This document shows, in pieces, positions 1 to 6,974 of a stretch of DNA of 26,896 bases (its first letter is position 1; each line of letters opens with the position of its first letter). The stretch is from a virus, in the IMG/VR virus record IMGVR_UViG_3300031624_000011, positions 1 to 26,896 of that record; one strand, given 5' to 3'. Under the pieces are notes generated by a model, which ran no database searches, had not been told where the DNA came from, and saw only the letters and a list, made by a program, of their open reading frames with translations. The position numbers and the translations under genes were made by a program.

Positions 1-429
1 TAGATGATCTTCTTCATCGCCAGATTCATCAAATACTTGTGTACCATGTCCAGAATGATAATAAAATAATTCATTTCCTACCTTTCTTCCAGATACCAAC
101 CAATTTAGGTGTCCTAATATATTCTTTTTTGTTGCTTGATTATCTAAAAGCATTTTAATACCGGTTTCTTCAAATCCACAACACTCAATTAAAAATTTCT
201 TAATGTTGTTTGCGTCATTCACACAACCACTTAAATCCATTCCTGGAGTTGAGTAATGATTGATTCCAACTATAACTGCAAATTTTTTCATATTCTCCTC
301 CTCACTCGTTATTGGTGGAATATAATTATAATCGTCATCATCACCATCATTTTTTCTTTTTTTAATATATAGAAAAGCACCTACTATTAAAACCAGTCCT
401 ACTACAATAAATATTCCAAAATTTGGCAT
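1..429 (-). CDS. membrane-anchored caspase-like (metacaspase, peptidase C14) protease, C-terminus cut by window edge
   Basis: The ORF is open from ATG at 429 to the window edge (143 codons, no stop). Residues 4-22 form one hydrophobic membrane segment, then a KKRKN stop-transfer stretch and an acidic linker (DGDDDD). A caspase/metacaspase fold starts near residue 47: FAVIVGINHY, then CVNDANNIKKFL, and the catalytic-His motif YYHSGHG followed by GDEED (about residues 123-140). The catalytic Cys (usually a DSCHSG-type motif) would lie beyond the window. Both ATG 429 (AGGAGG upstream) and the in-frame internal ATG at 291 (GGAGGAG upstream) have strong ribosome sites, so anchored and soluble forms may both be made. 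It is last in the operon after lon, 13 bases downstream. The family assignment is firm from motifs; activity is inferred. Confidence 0.85.
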   Translation of the reverse strand, partial: MPNFGIFIVVGLVLIVGAFLYIKKRKNDGDDDDYNYIPPITSEEENMKKFAVIVGINHYSTPGMDLSGCVNDANNIKKFLIECCGFEETGIKMLLDNQATKKNILGHLNWLVSGRKVGNELFYYHSGHGTQVFDESGDEEDHL

Positions 430-442
430 AATATTTCCTCCT

Positions 443-2773
443 TTAAAAAACTATTTTTAAAACTTGTGATGCTTTTTTTACAAAATAGAACTTAATTTCT
501 TCAGAAATATTTTTAGGAAGACCATCTAAATCATTTTTATTCCATTCAGGTAAAATAATTTCTGTCATTCCTGCTCTATGTGCACCTATTACCTTTTCCT
601 TTACACCACCAACAGGTAATATATCGCCTTTTAAAGTTATTTCGCCACTCATGGCTATGCCTTTTCTGATAGATTTATCAGTAAACAATGAAACTAAAGT
701 ACAAAATAAAGCAATCCCAGCCGAAGGACCATCTTTTGGGGTAGATCCTTCTGGTACATGAATATGGATATCATTTTCTTTTATATCGGGTATTTTAATT
801 TTATTCATACTGCGAATATAACTAAAAGCAATGATAGCAGATTCTTGCATAACCTCACCCAACTGTCCAGTTAAAATAATAGTATCATCATCAGAACCTT
901 TAAAAACCGCAGCTTCAATATATCCAACAGTACCACCACTATCTCCTACAAATAATACTGGACACATACCTGCAGATAATTCTCGCACTTTATTTGTTGG
1001 TGGAACTTTTTCCCTGCCTAAATATTTTCTTAAATTACTTAATTTAATTGAACAAGAATTCAATTTTCCTGCTACTATTTCTGTGGCAACACCACGGCAC
1101 GCATTTGCTACTTCTCTTTCTAAATTTCTTACACCAGCTTCAAATGTATAACTGTTTATTAGTTCGTCTAAAGCTCTTTTAGTAAAAGTAATTTGATTAG
1201 ACATTAATCCATGAGCTTTTTTTTGTTTTGGTATTAGAAATTTATTAGCAATATTTATCTTCTCTGGCTGTGTATAACCAAAAAATCTTATAACTTCCAT
1301 TCTATCCCTAAGTGCGGGCGGAATAGTTCTCAAAACATTAGCAGTAGTTATAAACATTACTTTTGATAAATCAAATGGAACATCTAAATAATGATCTGAA
1401 AAGGAGTAATTTTGTTCTGGATCAAGAACCTCCAACAAAGCTGAAGAAGGATCTCCTCTAAAATCCTTACCTAGTTTATCCACCTCATCAAGCATAAATA
1501 CTGGATTATTGGTTCCAGCGCGCTTCAAACCCTGGATAATTCTACCAGGTAATGCACCAACATAAGTTCGTCTGTGGCCTCGAATCTCAGCCTCATCACG
1601 AACACCGCCCAATGATATTCTAATGAACTCACGTCCTAAAGATGACGCTATTGATTTACCTAAAGAAGTTTTTCCTGTTCCTGGCGGTCCAACAAAACAT
1701 AAAATAGGACCTTTAGAATTATTTTTTAACTGTCTTACAGCAAGATATTCTAAAACTCTTTTCTTAGGTTCCTTTAAACCATAATGATCTTTATTTAAAA
1801 CCTTTTCGGCTTCATTTATATCAAGCTTATCTTCTGTACTTTTTGCCCAAGGTAATTCAGTTAAACAATCAAGATAAGTGGTTATAACAGATCGTTCTGC
1901 TGATGATGGGTGTACCCGTTTCAAACGTTTTATTTCTTTTAAAGCTTCTTTTTCAACTTTTTCTGGAAGTTTTGCTTCTTTTATTTTCTGCTTATATTCC
2001 TCAACTTCATCATAGTCATCTAATTCATCCTCACCTAATTCTTTTTTTATAGCCGTAATCTGTTCGCGCAGAAAAAATTTCTTATGGTTTTCAGTCATTA
2101 ATTCCTTAGCCTTTTTGGCTATTTCACTACCAACTTTGTATTCTTCTATTTTTAAAACAATAAGATCAATAAGTTTCTTTAATCTTTCTTCAACATCTAA
2201 TATTTCTAAAAATTCTTGTTTATATTCATCATTAATAGGCAAAGAAGAAGCGATCATATCAGCTATTTGACTAGGATTCTTAATAGAATTTATCATACTG
2301 CTAAATTCTTTAGGAATATTTGTATTAAAACTTACCAACTCTTTATATAATTTAACAACAGTGGGTACTAATATCTTAGTCTCCTGCTTCCATACATTTT
2401 CACTTTCAAGTAAATCTACTTTTGCATATAAAGAAGAGTTTTTAACCATGTTAATATATTTAAAACGCACTAATCCTTGTAAAACTAATTTAGTCTTGTT
2501 ATCCACACTATGTAGTTCGAGAATTTTTGCCACAACACCAACATCAAAAAAATCTTTTTTAGATGTCTGTCCAAATTTATTTGTGGGCTTCAATAAACCT
2601 ACAATTCTATCTTTATCTTCAAGTTTTTCTATAATTTCTTCAGCAAATATATATTCACTTTTACTATTATCCAAAATAATAGGATGAATCATTTTTGGAA
2701 ATAAAATTGTTTCTGACATTGGAATTATAGGGATTAAATTAGGTATATTATTCTTCGTTTTTGTAATTTTCAT
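443..2773 (-). CDS. lon: ATP-dependent Lon protease
   Basis: Full-length LonA-type protease (776 aa; bacterial Lon is usually about 780-800). It degrades misfolded and regulatory proteins in the cytoplasm as a hexamer. Visible parts are an N-terminal substrate-binding domain (about 1-200), a coiled coil (about 200-270), AAA+ Walker A GPPGTGKT (362-369), Walker B VFMLDEVDK (425-433), an arginine-finger region PPALRDRME, and the C-terminal peptidase domain with catalytic Ser in PKDGPSAG (S684) and Lys in GGVKEKVIGA (K726). All catalytic parts are present, so it should be active. Start and stop overlap with the upstream gene as TAATG, implying translational coupling. Lon is rare in phages; it lies next to a caspase-like protease, in the same operon as a ClpA-like unfoldase. 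Confidence 0.97.
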   Translation of the reverse strand: MKITKTKNNIPNLIPIIPMSETILFPKMIHPIILDNSKSEYIFAEEIIEKLEDKDRIVGLLKPTNKFGQTSKKDFFDVGVVAKILELHSVDNKTKLVLQGLVRFKYINMVKNSSLYAKVDLLESENVWKQETKILVPTVVKLYKELVSFNTNIPKEFSSMINSIKNPSQIADMIASSLPINDEYKQEFLEILDVEERLKKLIDLIVLKIEEYKVGSEIAKKAKELMTENHKKFFLREQITAIKKELGEDELDDYDEVEEYKQKIKEAKLPEKVEKEALKEIKRLKRVHPSSAERSVITTYLDCLTELPWAKSTEDKLDINEAEKVLNKDHYGLKEPKKRVLEYLAVRQLKNNSKGPILCFVGPPGTGKTSLGKSIASSLGREFIRISLGGVRDEAEIRGHRRTYVGALPGRIIQGLKRAGTNNPVFMLDEVDKLGKDFRGDPSSALLEVLDPEQNYSFSDHYLDVPFDLSKVMFITTANVLRTIPPALRDRMEVIRFFGYTQPEKINIANKFLIPKQKKAHGLMSNQITFTKRALDELINSYTFEAGVRNLEREVANACRGVATEIVAGKLNSCSIKLSNLRKYLGREKVPPTNKVRELSAGMCPVLFVGDSGGTVGYIEAAVFKGSDDDTIILTGQLGEVMQESAIIAFSYIRSMNKIKIPDIKENDIHIHVPEGSTPKDGPSAGIALFCTLVSLFTDKSIRKGIAMSGEITLKGDILPVGGVKEKVIGAHRAGMTEIILPEWNKNDLDGLPKNISEEIKFYFVKKASQVLKIVF

Positions 2774-3225
2774 TATACCTCTTCATCCTCCTCTCCAATC
2801 ACCCATTTAGGATGTTCTGAACCAGCTTTTATAATTCCGCCCCAACTTTCATCACCCCATTTAACAACAGCTTCTTCGAGAAGCTGGGCTATTCTTGAAA
2901 GATTTAGTTCATGGAAAGGTTCTCCTCCTACAGTTCCTAGCCGATAAGTAAATTCTTTTTTATTATCACCTATATAAACAGTCCACACATCAGTTACAGC
3001 AACAGGTAACATACGTTTTGCCATGCCCAACTCTACACAGTTCTCAAATGTTTGCATCATATAACTAGTAAGATGATTTGCAAATTTAATTTCGTCTTCT
3101 ATAGATGCTCCGGCTGAAAAAAGTTTAAATAGAAGTTCTCTAAGTTGATAAATCATTTTTGCATTTCTTATAAAATCGTCATCATTTTTAAGATGTTTTA
3201 GATTAATATTCGTATTTCTACTCAT
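2773..3225 (-). CDS. hypothetical protein, 150 aa
   Basis: I do not recognise the family. The N-terminal half is helical (residues about 15-70), and the C-terminal half contains a YRLGTVGGEPFHEL segment and ends acidic (EEDEEV). There is no signal peptide or membrane segment. ATG 3225 follows AGGAGG at good spacing; a TTG three bases upstream is less likely. The start overlaps the end of the zinc-ribbon gene, and the stop overlaps the lon start (TAATG). It is therefore translated together with lon and may be a partner or adaptor, but this rests on position only. Confidence 0.75.
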   Translation of the reverse strand: MSRNTNINLKHLKNDDDFIRNAKMIYQLRELLFKLFSAGASIEDEIKFANHLTSYMMQTFENCVELGMAKRMLPVAVTDVWTVYIGDNKKEFTYRLGTVGGEPFHELNLSRIAQLLEEAVVKWGDESWGGIIKAGSEHPKWVIGEEDEEV

Positions 3226-3451
3226 CAATTTCCTCCTCGTTTACCCAACCCACTTCGGAAACAGCACGTATAGCTATCGTTTTCTTACAATTTGAACAGA
3301 AAACTTTTGTAAATCCCTCATCTTCTGAAAATTCTATTCTGCCACAATTCTGACAGATTATACCATATTCCCTATCAATTATCCCTAAAGCCAACTTATC
3401 ATTATCCAATACAAACTTAGCAGGCTGTCTTATACGTTCATCGAAATCCAT
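3218..3451 (-). CDS. small zinc-ribbon protein, 77 aa
   Basis: Two CxxC knuckles (CQNCG near residue 33 and CSNCK near residue 52) make a Cys4 zinc ribbon about 20 residues across, flanked by acidic ends. Such miniproteins in phages may bind nucleic acid or host proteins; the function is unknown. AGGAG precedes ATG 3451. It ends in TAG at 3218-3220, overlapping the next start. If the amber-anticodon tRNA in this window read that TAG, only a few residues would be added before an in-frame TAA. Confidence 0.75.
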   Translation of the reverse strand: MDFDERIRQPAKFVLDNDKLALGIIDREYGIICQNCGRIEFSEDEGFTKVFCSNCKKTIAIRAVSEVGWVNEEEIDE

Positions 3452-3483
3452 ATATATATTCTCCTAATAATAAACATGGTTAG

Positions 3484-3957
3484 TTAATCATCATCATTAT
3501 CACAGCCATTATCACAATCATCATCGTCATCCTTTTTCAACGCACACCCATTTTCGCTTATTCTAAATGTGGCGAAGCTAACGGCACCTTCCTTTCTTAA
3601 AACGTTTCTAATAGCTCTTTGAGACTTAGTTAATTTACTTTTACCTGTCTTGATCTCAATAAAAATAACTTCATCGTCAGTAAATTGTATGCCATCTACT
3701 GGATTCCCAATAAATCTAAATCTATTAGGATCGTATGGCCAATCTTTTAAAAAAGGAGCTAAGTGCTCGCCTATTTTACCAACCCTGACCTCAGATGATT
3801 TCTTCTGCGACAACATTATTTGGTAATTTCTTTGAATTCTTTTTGTTTTATCTTTATATCTTTTTATAATAGAAAACGTTTTAAATGCCAATGCAGCCAT
3901 CACAACTAAGAATACCGTTGCAAATATGAAGGCCATTGACCATGTAATTTCAATCAT
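3484..3957 (-). CDS. membrane-anchored endonuclease related to archaeal Holliday-junction resolvases (COG4741-like)
   Basis: 157 aa. Residues 8-28 form a transmembrane segment followed by a basic coiled stretch. A PD-(D/E)xK nuclease core then follows: GEHLAPF (E63), a conserved WPYDPNRFRFIGNPVDGIQF block (D88), and EIKTGK (E101, K103). This layout matches the predicted secreted or anchored endonucleases distantly related to archaeal Holliday-junction resolvases. The last 16 residues are almost entirely Asp/Asn/Cys, an unusual tail. Motif recognition is good; substrate and biological role are not known. It may cleave branched or incoming DNA at the membrane (inference). Confidence 0.75.
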   Translation of the reverse strand: MIEITWSMAFIFATVFLVVMAALAFKTFSIIKRYKDKTKRIQRNYQIMLSQKKSSEVRVGKIGEHLAPFLKDWPYDPNRFRFIGNPVDGIQFTDDEVIFIEIKTGKSKLTKSQRAIRNVLRKEGAVSFATFRISENGCALKKDDDDDCDNGCDNDDD

Positions 3958-3968
3958 TTTTTATTCCT

Positions 3969-4154
3969 TTATTTAGATAACATTAATAAATCAATTTCCA
4001 TTTTCAATATTTCTATTCTTAATTTTAATTCTGTTTGGCCAACAAATTTATCACAACTGGAATATTCTTTGAGTAAAAAACTACTATCATCTATTCTTCT
4101 TTTTAAATCATTAATTCTTTGAAGTATTGACTTTATTTTCTGTTTTTTGTCCAT
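3969..4154 (-). CDS. small coiled-coil protein, 61 aa
   Basis: An all-helical heptad-like sequence (IKSILQRINDLKRRIDDS, then LKLRIEILKMEIDLL), so probably a short coiled coil. AAGGAG lies seven bases before ATG 4154. It overlaps the end of the upstream 216-aa gene by 44 bases in another frame, which suggests coupled translation. No family recognised. Confidence 0.55.
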   Translation of the reverse strand: MDKKQKIKSILQRINDLKRRIDDSSFLLKEYSSCDKFVGQTELKLRIEILKMEIDLLMLSK

Positions 4155-4761
4155 CACGCCGCTCCTTGATTTTAGCCATTATTTCTTGTTTTGATTCCAA
4201 ATTAGATTTGCTTGAGTCTATCCAATTCCTATACAACATGTCAGAATGCCTAGCTCTGTTAAAACCATATTCATTAACTAAACAACTTTCCCAGTGCCGG
4301 CCGTGAAATTCTCTATATTCTTTTAACACATAGTATTGATGATTAAGAAAACAATGAGACACTCTATCATAAAGACCTATTATTTCCTTTGGATCATATT
4401 CTTTCAAAGCCATAATAGTAAAAACATGAAACATCTTTTGAAATATCTTTTGATGTTTTCTAGTTGAGGGTTGTTCATCCACCCATTCGCCTTTTTCTTT
4501 ATAAACCACATCAAGTTTATCTAATTTTTTTATAAGCTTAGAATAAAACTTTTTTGAACATCTTATAATGTTATAAAAATTCTCATAGAAAAAATGCCAT
4601 TCATCATCCGTATAAAGAATTTCATTATAAATTTCTTTTATAAGTTCCCAAGCACGAGGTTCATCATGATTAATACCTTCACCCTCATATTCCCATATCT
4701 CAACTTCTAACAATACATTATCCTTTTCTTTATTGAAAAAACTCCTCACCTTTTCCAACAT
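4111..4761 (-). CDS. hypothetical protein, 216 aa
   Basis: Charged, Trp/Tyr-rich, mostly helical protein with no membrane segment. Residue runs such as DEWHFFYENFYNIIRCSKKFY and FHGRHWESCLVNEYGFNRARHSDMLYRNW look like a compact cytoplasmic domain. I do not recognise it. GGAG precedes ATG 4761. It is followed by an overlapping coiled-coil ORF and preceded by a small secreted protein in the same operon. Confidence 0.7.
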   Translation of the reverse strand: MLEKVRSFFNKEKDNVLLEVEIWEYEGEGINHDEPRAWELIKEIYNEILYTDDEWHFFYENFYNIIRCSKKFYSKLIKKLDKLDVVYKEKGEWVDEQPSTRKHQKIFQKMFHVFTIMALKEYDPKEIIGLYDRVSHCFLNHQYYVLKEYREFHGRHWESCLVNEYGFNRARHSDMLYRNWIDSSKSNLESKQEIMAKIKERRDGQKTENKVNTSKN

Positions 4762-4773
4762 TGTCTTAGCTCC

Positions 4774-4947
4774 TTATTTTGTAAAATCTTTATAAAAAGT
4801 ATCTCCGTGTAACAAATAACCAAACACATGTTCTATTGGAATAATACCCACATTCGTAGGAACATGGCTAACTCGCCACCAACCAAAGCTTGCACTTGCT
4901 GTCATAAAAACAAACAAAGCTACTGTTATAATAATTTTTTTAATCAT
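4774..4947 (-). CDS. small exported protein, 57 aa
   Basis: The start at ATG 4947 is chosen because GGAGG precedes it and the protein then begins with a textbook signal peptide: MIKKIII, a hydrophobic core (TVALFVFMT), then ASASFG as likely signal-peptidase I site near residue 20. The mature part is about 37 residues (WWRVSHVPTNVGIIPIEHV). No family recognised. The ATG overlaps the stop of the upstream zinc-ribbon ORF by eight bases. Confidence 0.65.
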   Translation of the reverse strand: MIKKIIITVALFVFMTASASFGWWRVSHVPTNVGIIPIEHVFGYLLHGDTFYKDFTK

Positions 4948-5086
4948 TTCCTTCCCTCCTAAATTCTTCATAATATTCTTTGATATTAAAATCACAATCT
5001 AAACACAGATCGCCGTAATACATTATAAAAATTCTAATGTTTTCGGTACCACAGTTCGGACACTCTATACAACCTTCTTCTGCCAT
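4940..5086 (-). CDS. zinc-ribbon miniprotein, copy 2 of a duplicated pair, 48 aa
   Basis: Translation from ATG 5086 gives a 48-aa protein with CPNCG (residues 9-13) and CLDCD (28-32) plus a YYGD signature between them. This matches the 105-aa protein encoded at 5271-5588 (CPKCG, YYGDG, CHNCN and a shared EF ending), so the two are paralogues. The gene sits four bases after the end of its partner ORF at 5090-5257, mirroring the arrangement of the other copy. Function unknown. Confidence 0.65.
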   Translation of the reverse strand: MAEEGCIECPNCGTENIRIFIMYYGDLCLDCDFNIKEYYEEFRREGND

Positions 5087-5089
5087 AAT

Positions 5090-5257
5090 TTACCTCGATA
5101 AATACAAAACTTCTTTTCTAAAATGTCGCTTTCTATAACATCTTGGATTTTGTACTATATCCGTCTGACAAAAAGAACAATGATAGCCTGGTGTAGACTG
5201 TCTAATATTGGACACCAAAGCACCTATATTAAGATTCTTCTTTAGATCTTTTTTCAA
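5090..5257 (-). CDS. small basic CxxC protein, TTG start, 55 aa (member of duplicated pair)
   Basis: AAGGAGG lies eight bases before a TTG at 5257, giving 55 aa: KKDLKKNLNIGAL, then CSFC, then NPRCYRKRHFRKE. The first 34 bases match the start of the ORF at 5596-5760 exactly, and the proteins align along their whole length. This copy has the CxxC pair (residues 27-30) and another Cys at 40, so it may bind zinc; the other copy has lost the CxxC. Confidence 0.6.
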   Translation of the reverse strand: MKKDLKKNLNIGALVSNIRQSTPGYHCSFCQTDIVQNPRCYRKRHFRKEVLYLSR

Positions 5258-5258
5258 T
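5224..5258. repeat. 35-bp direct repeat, copy A
   Basis: Bases 5224-5258 are identical to 5727-5761 (same orientation, about 500 bases apart). The repeat covers the first 11 codons of each small KKDLKKNLNI protein. It marks a tandem duplication of a two-gene unit and is a possible site for recombination between copies. Confidence 0.9.
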
Positions 5259-5270
5259 GTTAAATCCTCC

Positions 5271-5588
5271 TTAATAAAGTCCCGTTAAATCAAAATTTTT
5301 TACACGTTTTAAACGCCTGTTTGTATTTTCCAAACTAAGAGACAAACCCCATTCAATTTGAAAAAATTTTTCTTTATGACCATCACTTTCCGGTGTCAAA
5401 TCATAAAGCTCGTTCAATAATTCTTTTAGTTTTTTCTTTCTGCTTTCTAACCAAAATTCATTATATATATGGGTTCTTATATCATAATTACAATTATGAC
5501 ACCCATCACCATAATACGATACAAAATAAAAGACATTCGAAGCACCGCATTTTGGACAAACCATTGTTTCTAATTTTAATTTATCCAT
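5271..5588 (-). CDS. zinc-ribbon protein, copy 1 of duplicated pair, 105 aa
   Basis: CPKCG (residues 11-15) and CHNCN (30-34) form a Cys4 ribbon with FYFVSYYGDG between them. A helical extension of about 60 residues (SRKKKLKELLNELYDLTPESDGHKEK region) is absent from the shorter paralogue at 4940-5086. AGGTG precedes ATG 5588. It starts in the short gap after the ORF at 5596-5760. The ribbon suggests nucleic-acid or protein binding; no function recognised. Confidence 0.75.
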   Translation of the reverse strand: MDKLKLETMVCPKCGASNVFYFVSYYGDGCHNCNYDIRTHIYNEFWLESRKKKLKELLNELYDLTPESDGHKEKFFQIEWGLSLSLENTNRRLKRVKNFDLTGLY

Positions 5589-5595
5589 AATTCAC

Positions 5596-5760
5596 CTACT
5601 TACTTATATATTTATCTTCTTTTCTGAAACATCGTTTTTTTCTGTACAACTTAGGGTTTTCTATTATGTCACTTATTCCTTGATTATCAAGCCTACTATT
5701 TTTTCTTATGTTAATCTCTAAAGCAGCTATATTAAGATTCTTCTTTAGATCTTTTTTCAA
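5596..5760 (-). CDS. small basic protein, diverged copy of the 5090-5257 ORF, 54 aa
   Basis: Read from TTG 5760 (the start equivalent to that of its paralogue). It encodes KKDLKKNLNIAALEINIRK and ends NPKLYRKKRCFRKEDKYISK. Compared with the paralogue it lacks the CxxC pair. No good ribosome site precedes it; it overlaps the 3' end of the HD-domain gene by 29 bases and probably depends on coupled translation, or is decaying. It ends in TAG with an in-frame TAA four codons later. Confidence 0.45.
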   Translation of the reverse strand: MKKDLKKNLNIAALEINIRKNSRLDNQGISDIIENPKLYRKKRCFRKEDKYISK

Positions 5761-5761
5761 T
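5727..5761. repeat. 35-bp direct repeat, copy B
   Basis: Identical to 5224-5258. This copy lies inside the overlap between the 3' end of the HD-domain gene and the start of the 54-aa ORF, so the same bases encode the end of the HD protein (SIEKRSKEES) in one frame. Confidence 0.9.
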
Positions 5762-6508
5762 TGATGTTTTCGCTTTTTTTTCTTCTTTTGCTTTATCATA
5801 ATCTACTCTTTTCTGATAACTTCCTTCAAGTTCTTTTGTTAAAGCCTCTTTCATTTTTTTTAAATCACCGAGCTTCATATAAACCTCATCCAACTGACCA
5901 TCATCTAACAATTCATTAACTGTATCATCAACCACATTGGAAGAATCAAATTTACCAGCTTGAATAAGTGACCTAGACTTGGCTTCTATATGATCAGCTA
6001 GCATAAGAGCAGCTGCCTCAACACATTGGGGTTTAGTACATCTGTATCTGTAAACATCCTCAATATCAGTATCAGCTTTATCAAAAAAATATTTAACGAT
6101 TGATGTTCCGTGGTGCTGACTTATTATTTCTATAAACTTCCTAGGAAAATCAGGATTATTTACCAATATATTAACCCCATCAGAAACATGTCTAGAAATA
6201 ATTTGATAACTTATATAAGGATCAAGTTTATTATGAGGATTTTCATCATCTATTTGATTTTCTGTAAAATATTTAGGATTATTAATTTTACCTATGTCAT
6301 GATATTGTGCTATCACCTTCATAGAATTAACATCCAAATCTAATGCAATACTAATAGCCTCTATCATAGAAACCACCGCTTGTGAGTGTTTGAAAGTTCC
6401 TGGACAAGCATCTCGGAATTTTTGAAGTAAGGGATAAGTAGCATCTAATAAATGAGTTAAATCACTTTTTTTATCAGTAGTATCACTACTATTATTTTCG
6501 TCAGACAT
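5732..6508 (-). CDS. soluble PgpH-type HD-domain phosphohydrolase (cyclic-di-AMP phosphodiesterase-like)
   Basis: 258 aa. The HD domain resembles the cytosolic domain of the 7TM-HD family (PgpH), which hydrolyses c-di-AMP. Metal ligands are all visible: H41 (FKHS), H70-D71 (YHDIGK), H107 (SRHVSDG), H132/H133 (SQHHGTS) and D172 (MLADHIEAKSRSL). Family signatures NPH, QHHGTSIVKYFF, KPQ and EAAALMLAD are present. The seven-helix membrane part and extracellular domain of the cellular enzyme are missing; the protein begins with about 20 disordered polar residues and ends with a Lys/Glu-rich coiled tail. Expected action is cytosolic hydrolysis of a cyclic dinucleotide, lowering host c-di-AMP or an immune signal (inference). 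The stop overlaps the following ORF. Confidence 0.85.
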   Translation of the reverse strand: MSDENNSSDTTDKKSDLTHLLDATYPLLQKFRDACPGTFKHSQAVVSMIEAISIALDLDVNSMKVIAQYHDIGKINNPKYFTENQIDDENPHNKLDPYISYQIISRHVSDGVNILVNNPDFPRKFIEIISQHHGTSIVKYFFDKADTDIEDVYRYRCTKPQCVEAAALMLADHIEAKSRSLIQAGKFDSSNVVDDTVNELLDDGQLDEVYMKLGDLKKMKEALTKELEGSYQKRVDYDKAKEEKKAKTSIEKRSKEES

Positions 6509-6538
6509 AATGGACTCCTATTTTAAAAATCTTAAACA

Positions 6539-6973
6539 TTAAGATGCTCGTAATAATTTATCTAATATATCTCTATATTGCCGCTGTTTTCTAAGTTCTT
6601 CTTCTAATTTATTTTTAAGATATGAATCATTGGGTCTTTTTCGTAATTCATTTCTTATTTCTCTTTCTTTATCAACAGACTGGCTAGTTAATTGTTGATA
6701 AAATCTTATGTCTGCATTCTTTCTATCCTGTTGAATAGTTTTAAGCAAATCATTCGCAGCTAGACTTATATCTTCTTTAACTTCTTGTTTAACCTCTATA
6801 ACTTTCTGTTCAATAGCAATAATTTCTGGTTTCATTGCAAAAGTATTCATAGAACCCCAAATAACACCACCAACAAGTAAAACCAAACCAAATCCTCCAG
6901 CAAGAAATTTAATCCAAGGATTAATCTTTTTAAATACTGGTGGACAATCACCATTCCCATTTTCTTTAGCCAT
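6539..6973 (-). CDS. single-pass membrane coiled-coil protein, 144 aa
   Basis: A short polar N-terminus with Cys10, then one transmembrane segment at about residues 22-44 (FLAGGFGLVLLVGGVIWGS), followed by about 100 residues of charged, heptad-rich helix (IEQKVIEVKQEVKEDIS and later KNKLEEELRKQRQYRD). GGAGGGG precedes ATG 6973. No family recognised. A spanin-like or membrane-tethering role is possible but cannot be shown. Confidence 0.65.
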   Translation of the reverse strand: MAKENGNGDCPPVFKKINPWIKFLAGGFGLVLLVGGVIWGSMNTFAMKPEIIAIEQKVIEVKQEVKEDISLAANDLLKTIQQDRKNADIRFYQQLTSQSVDKEREIRNELRKRPNDSYLKNKLEEELRKQRQYRDILDKLLRAS

Positions 6974-6974
6974 T

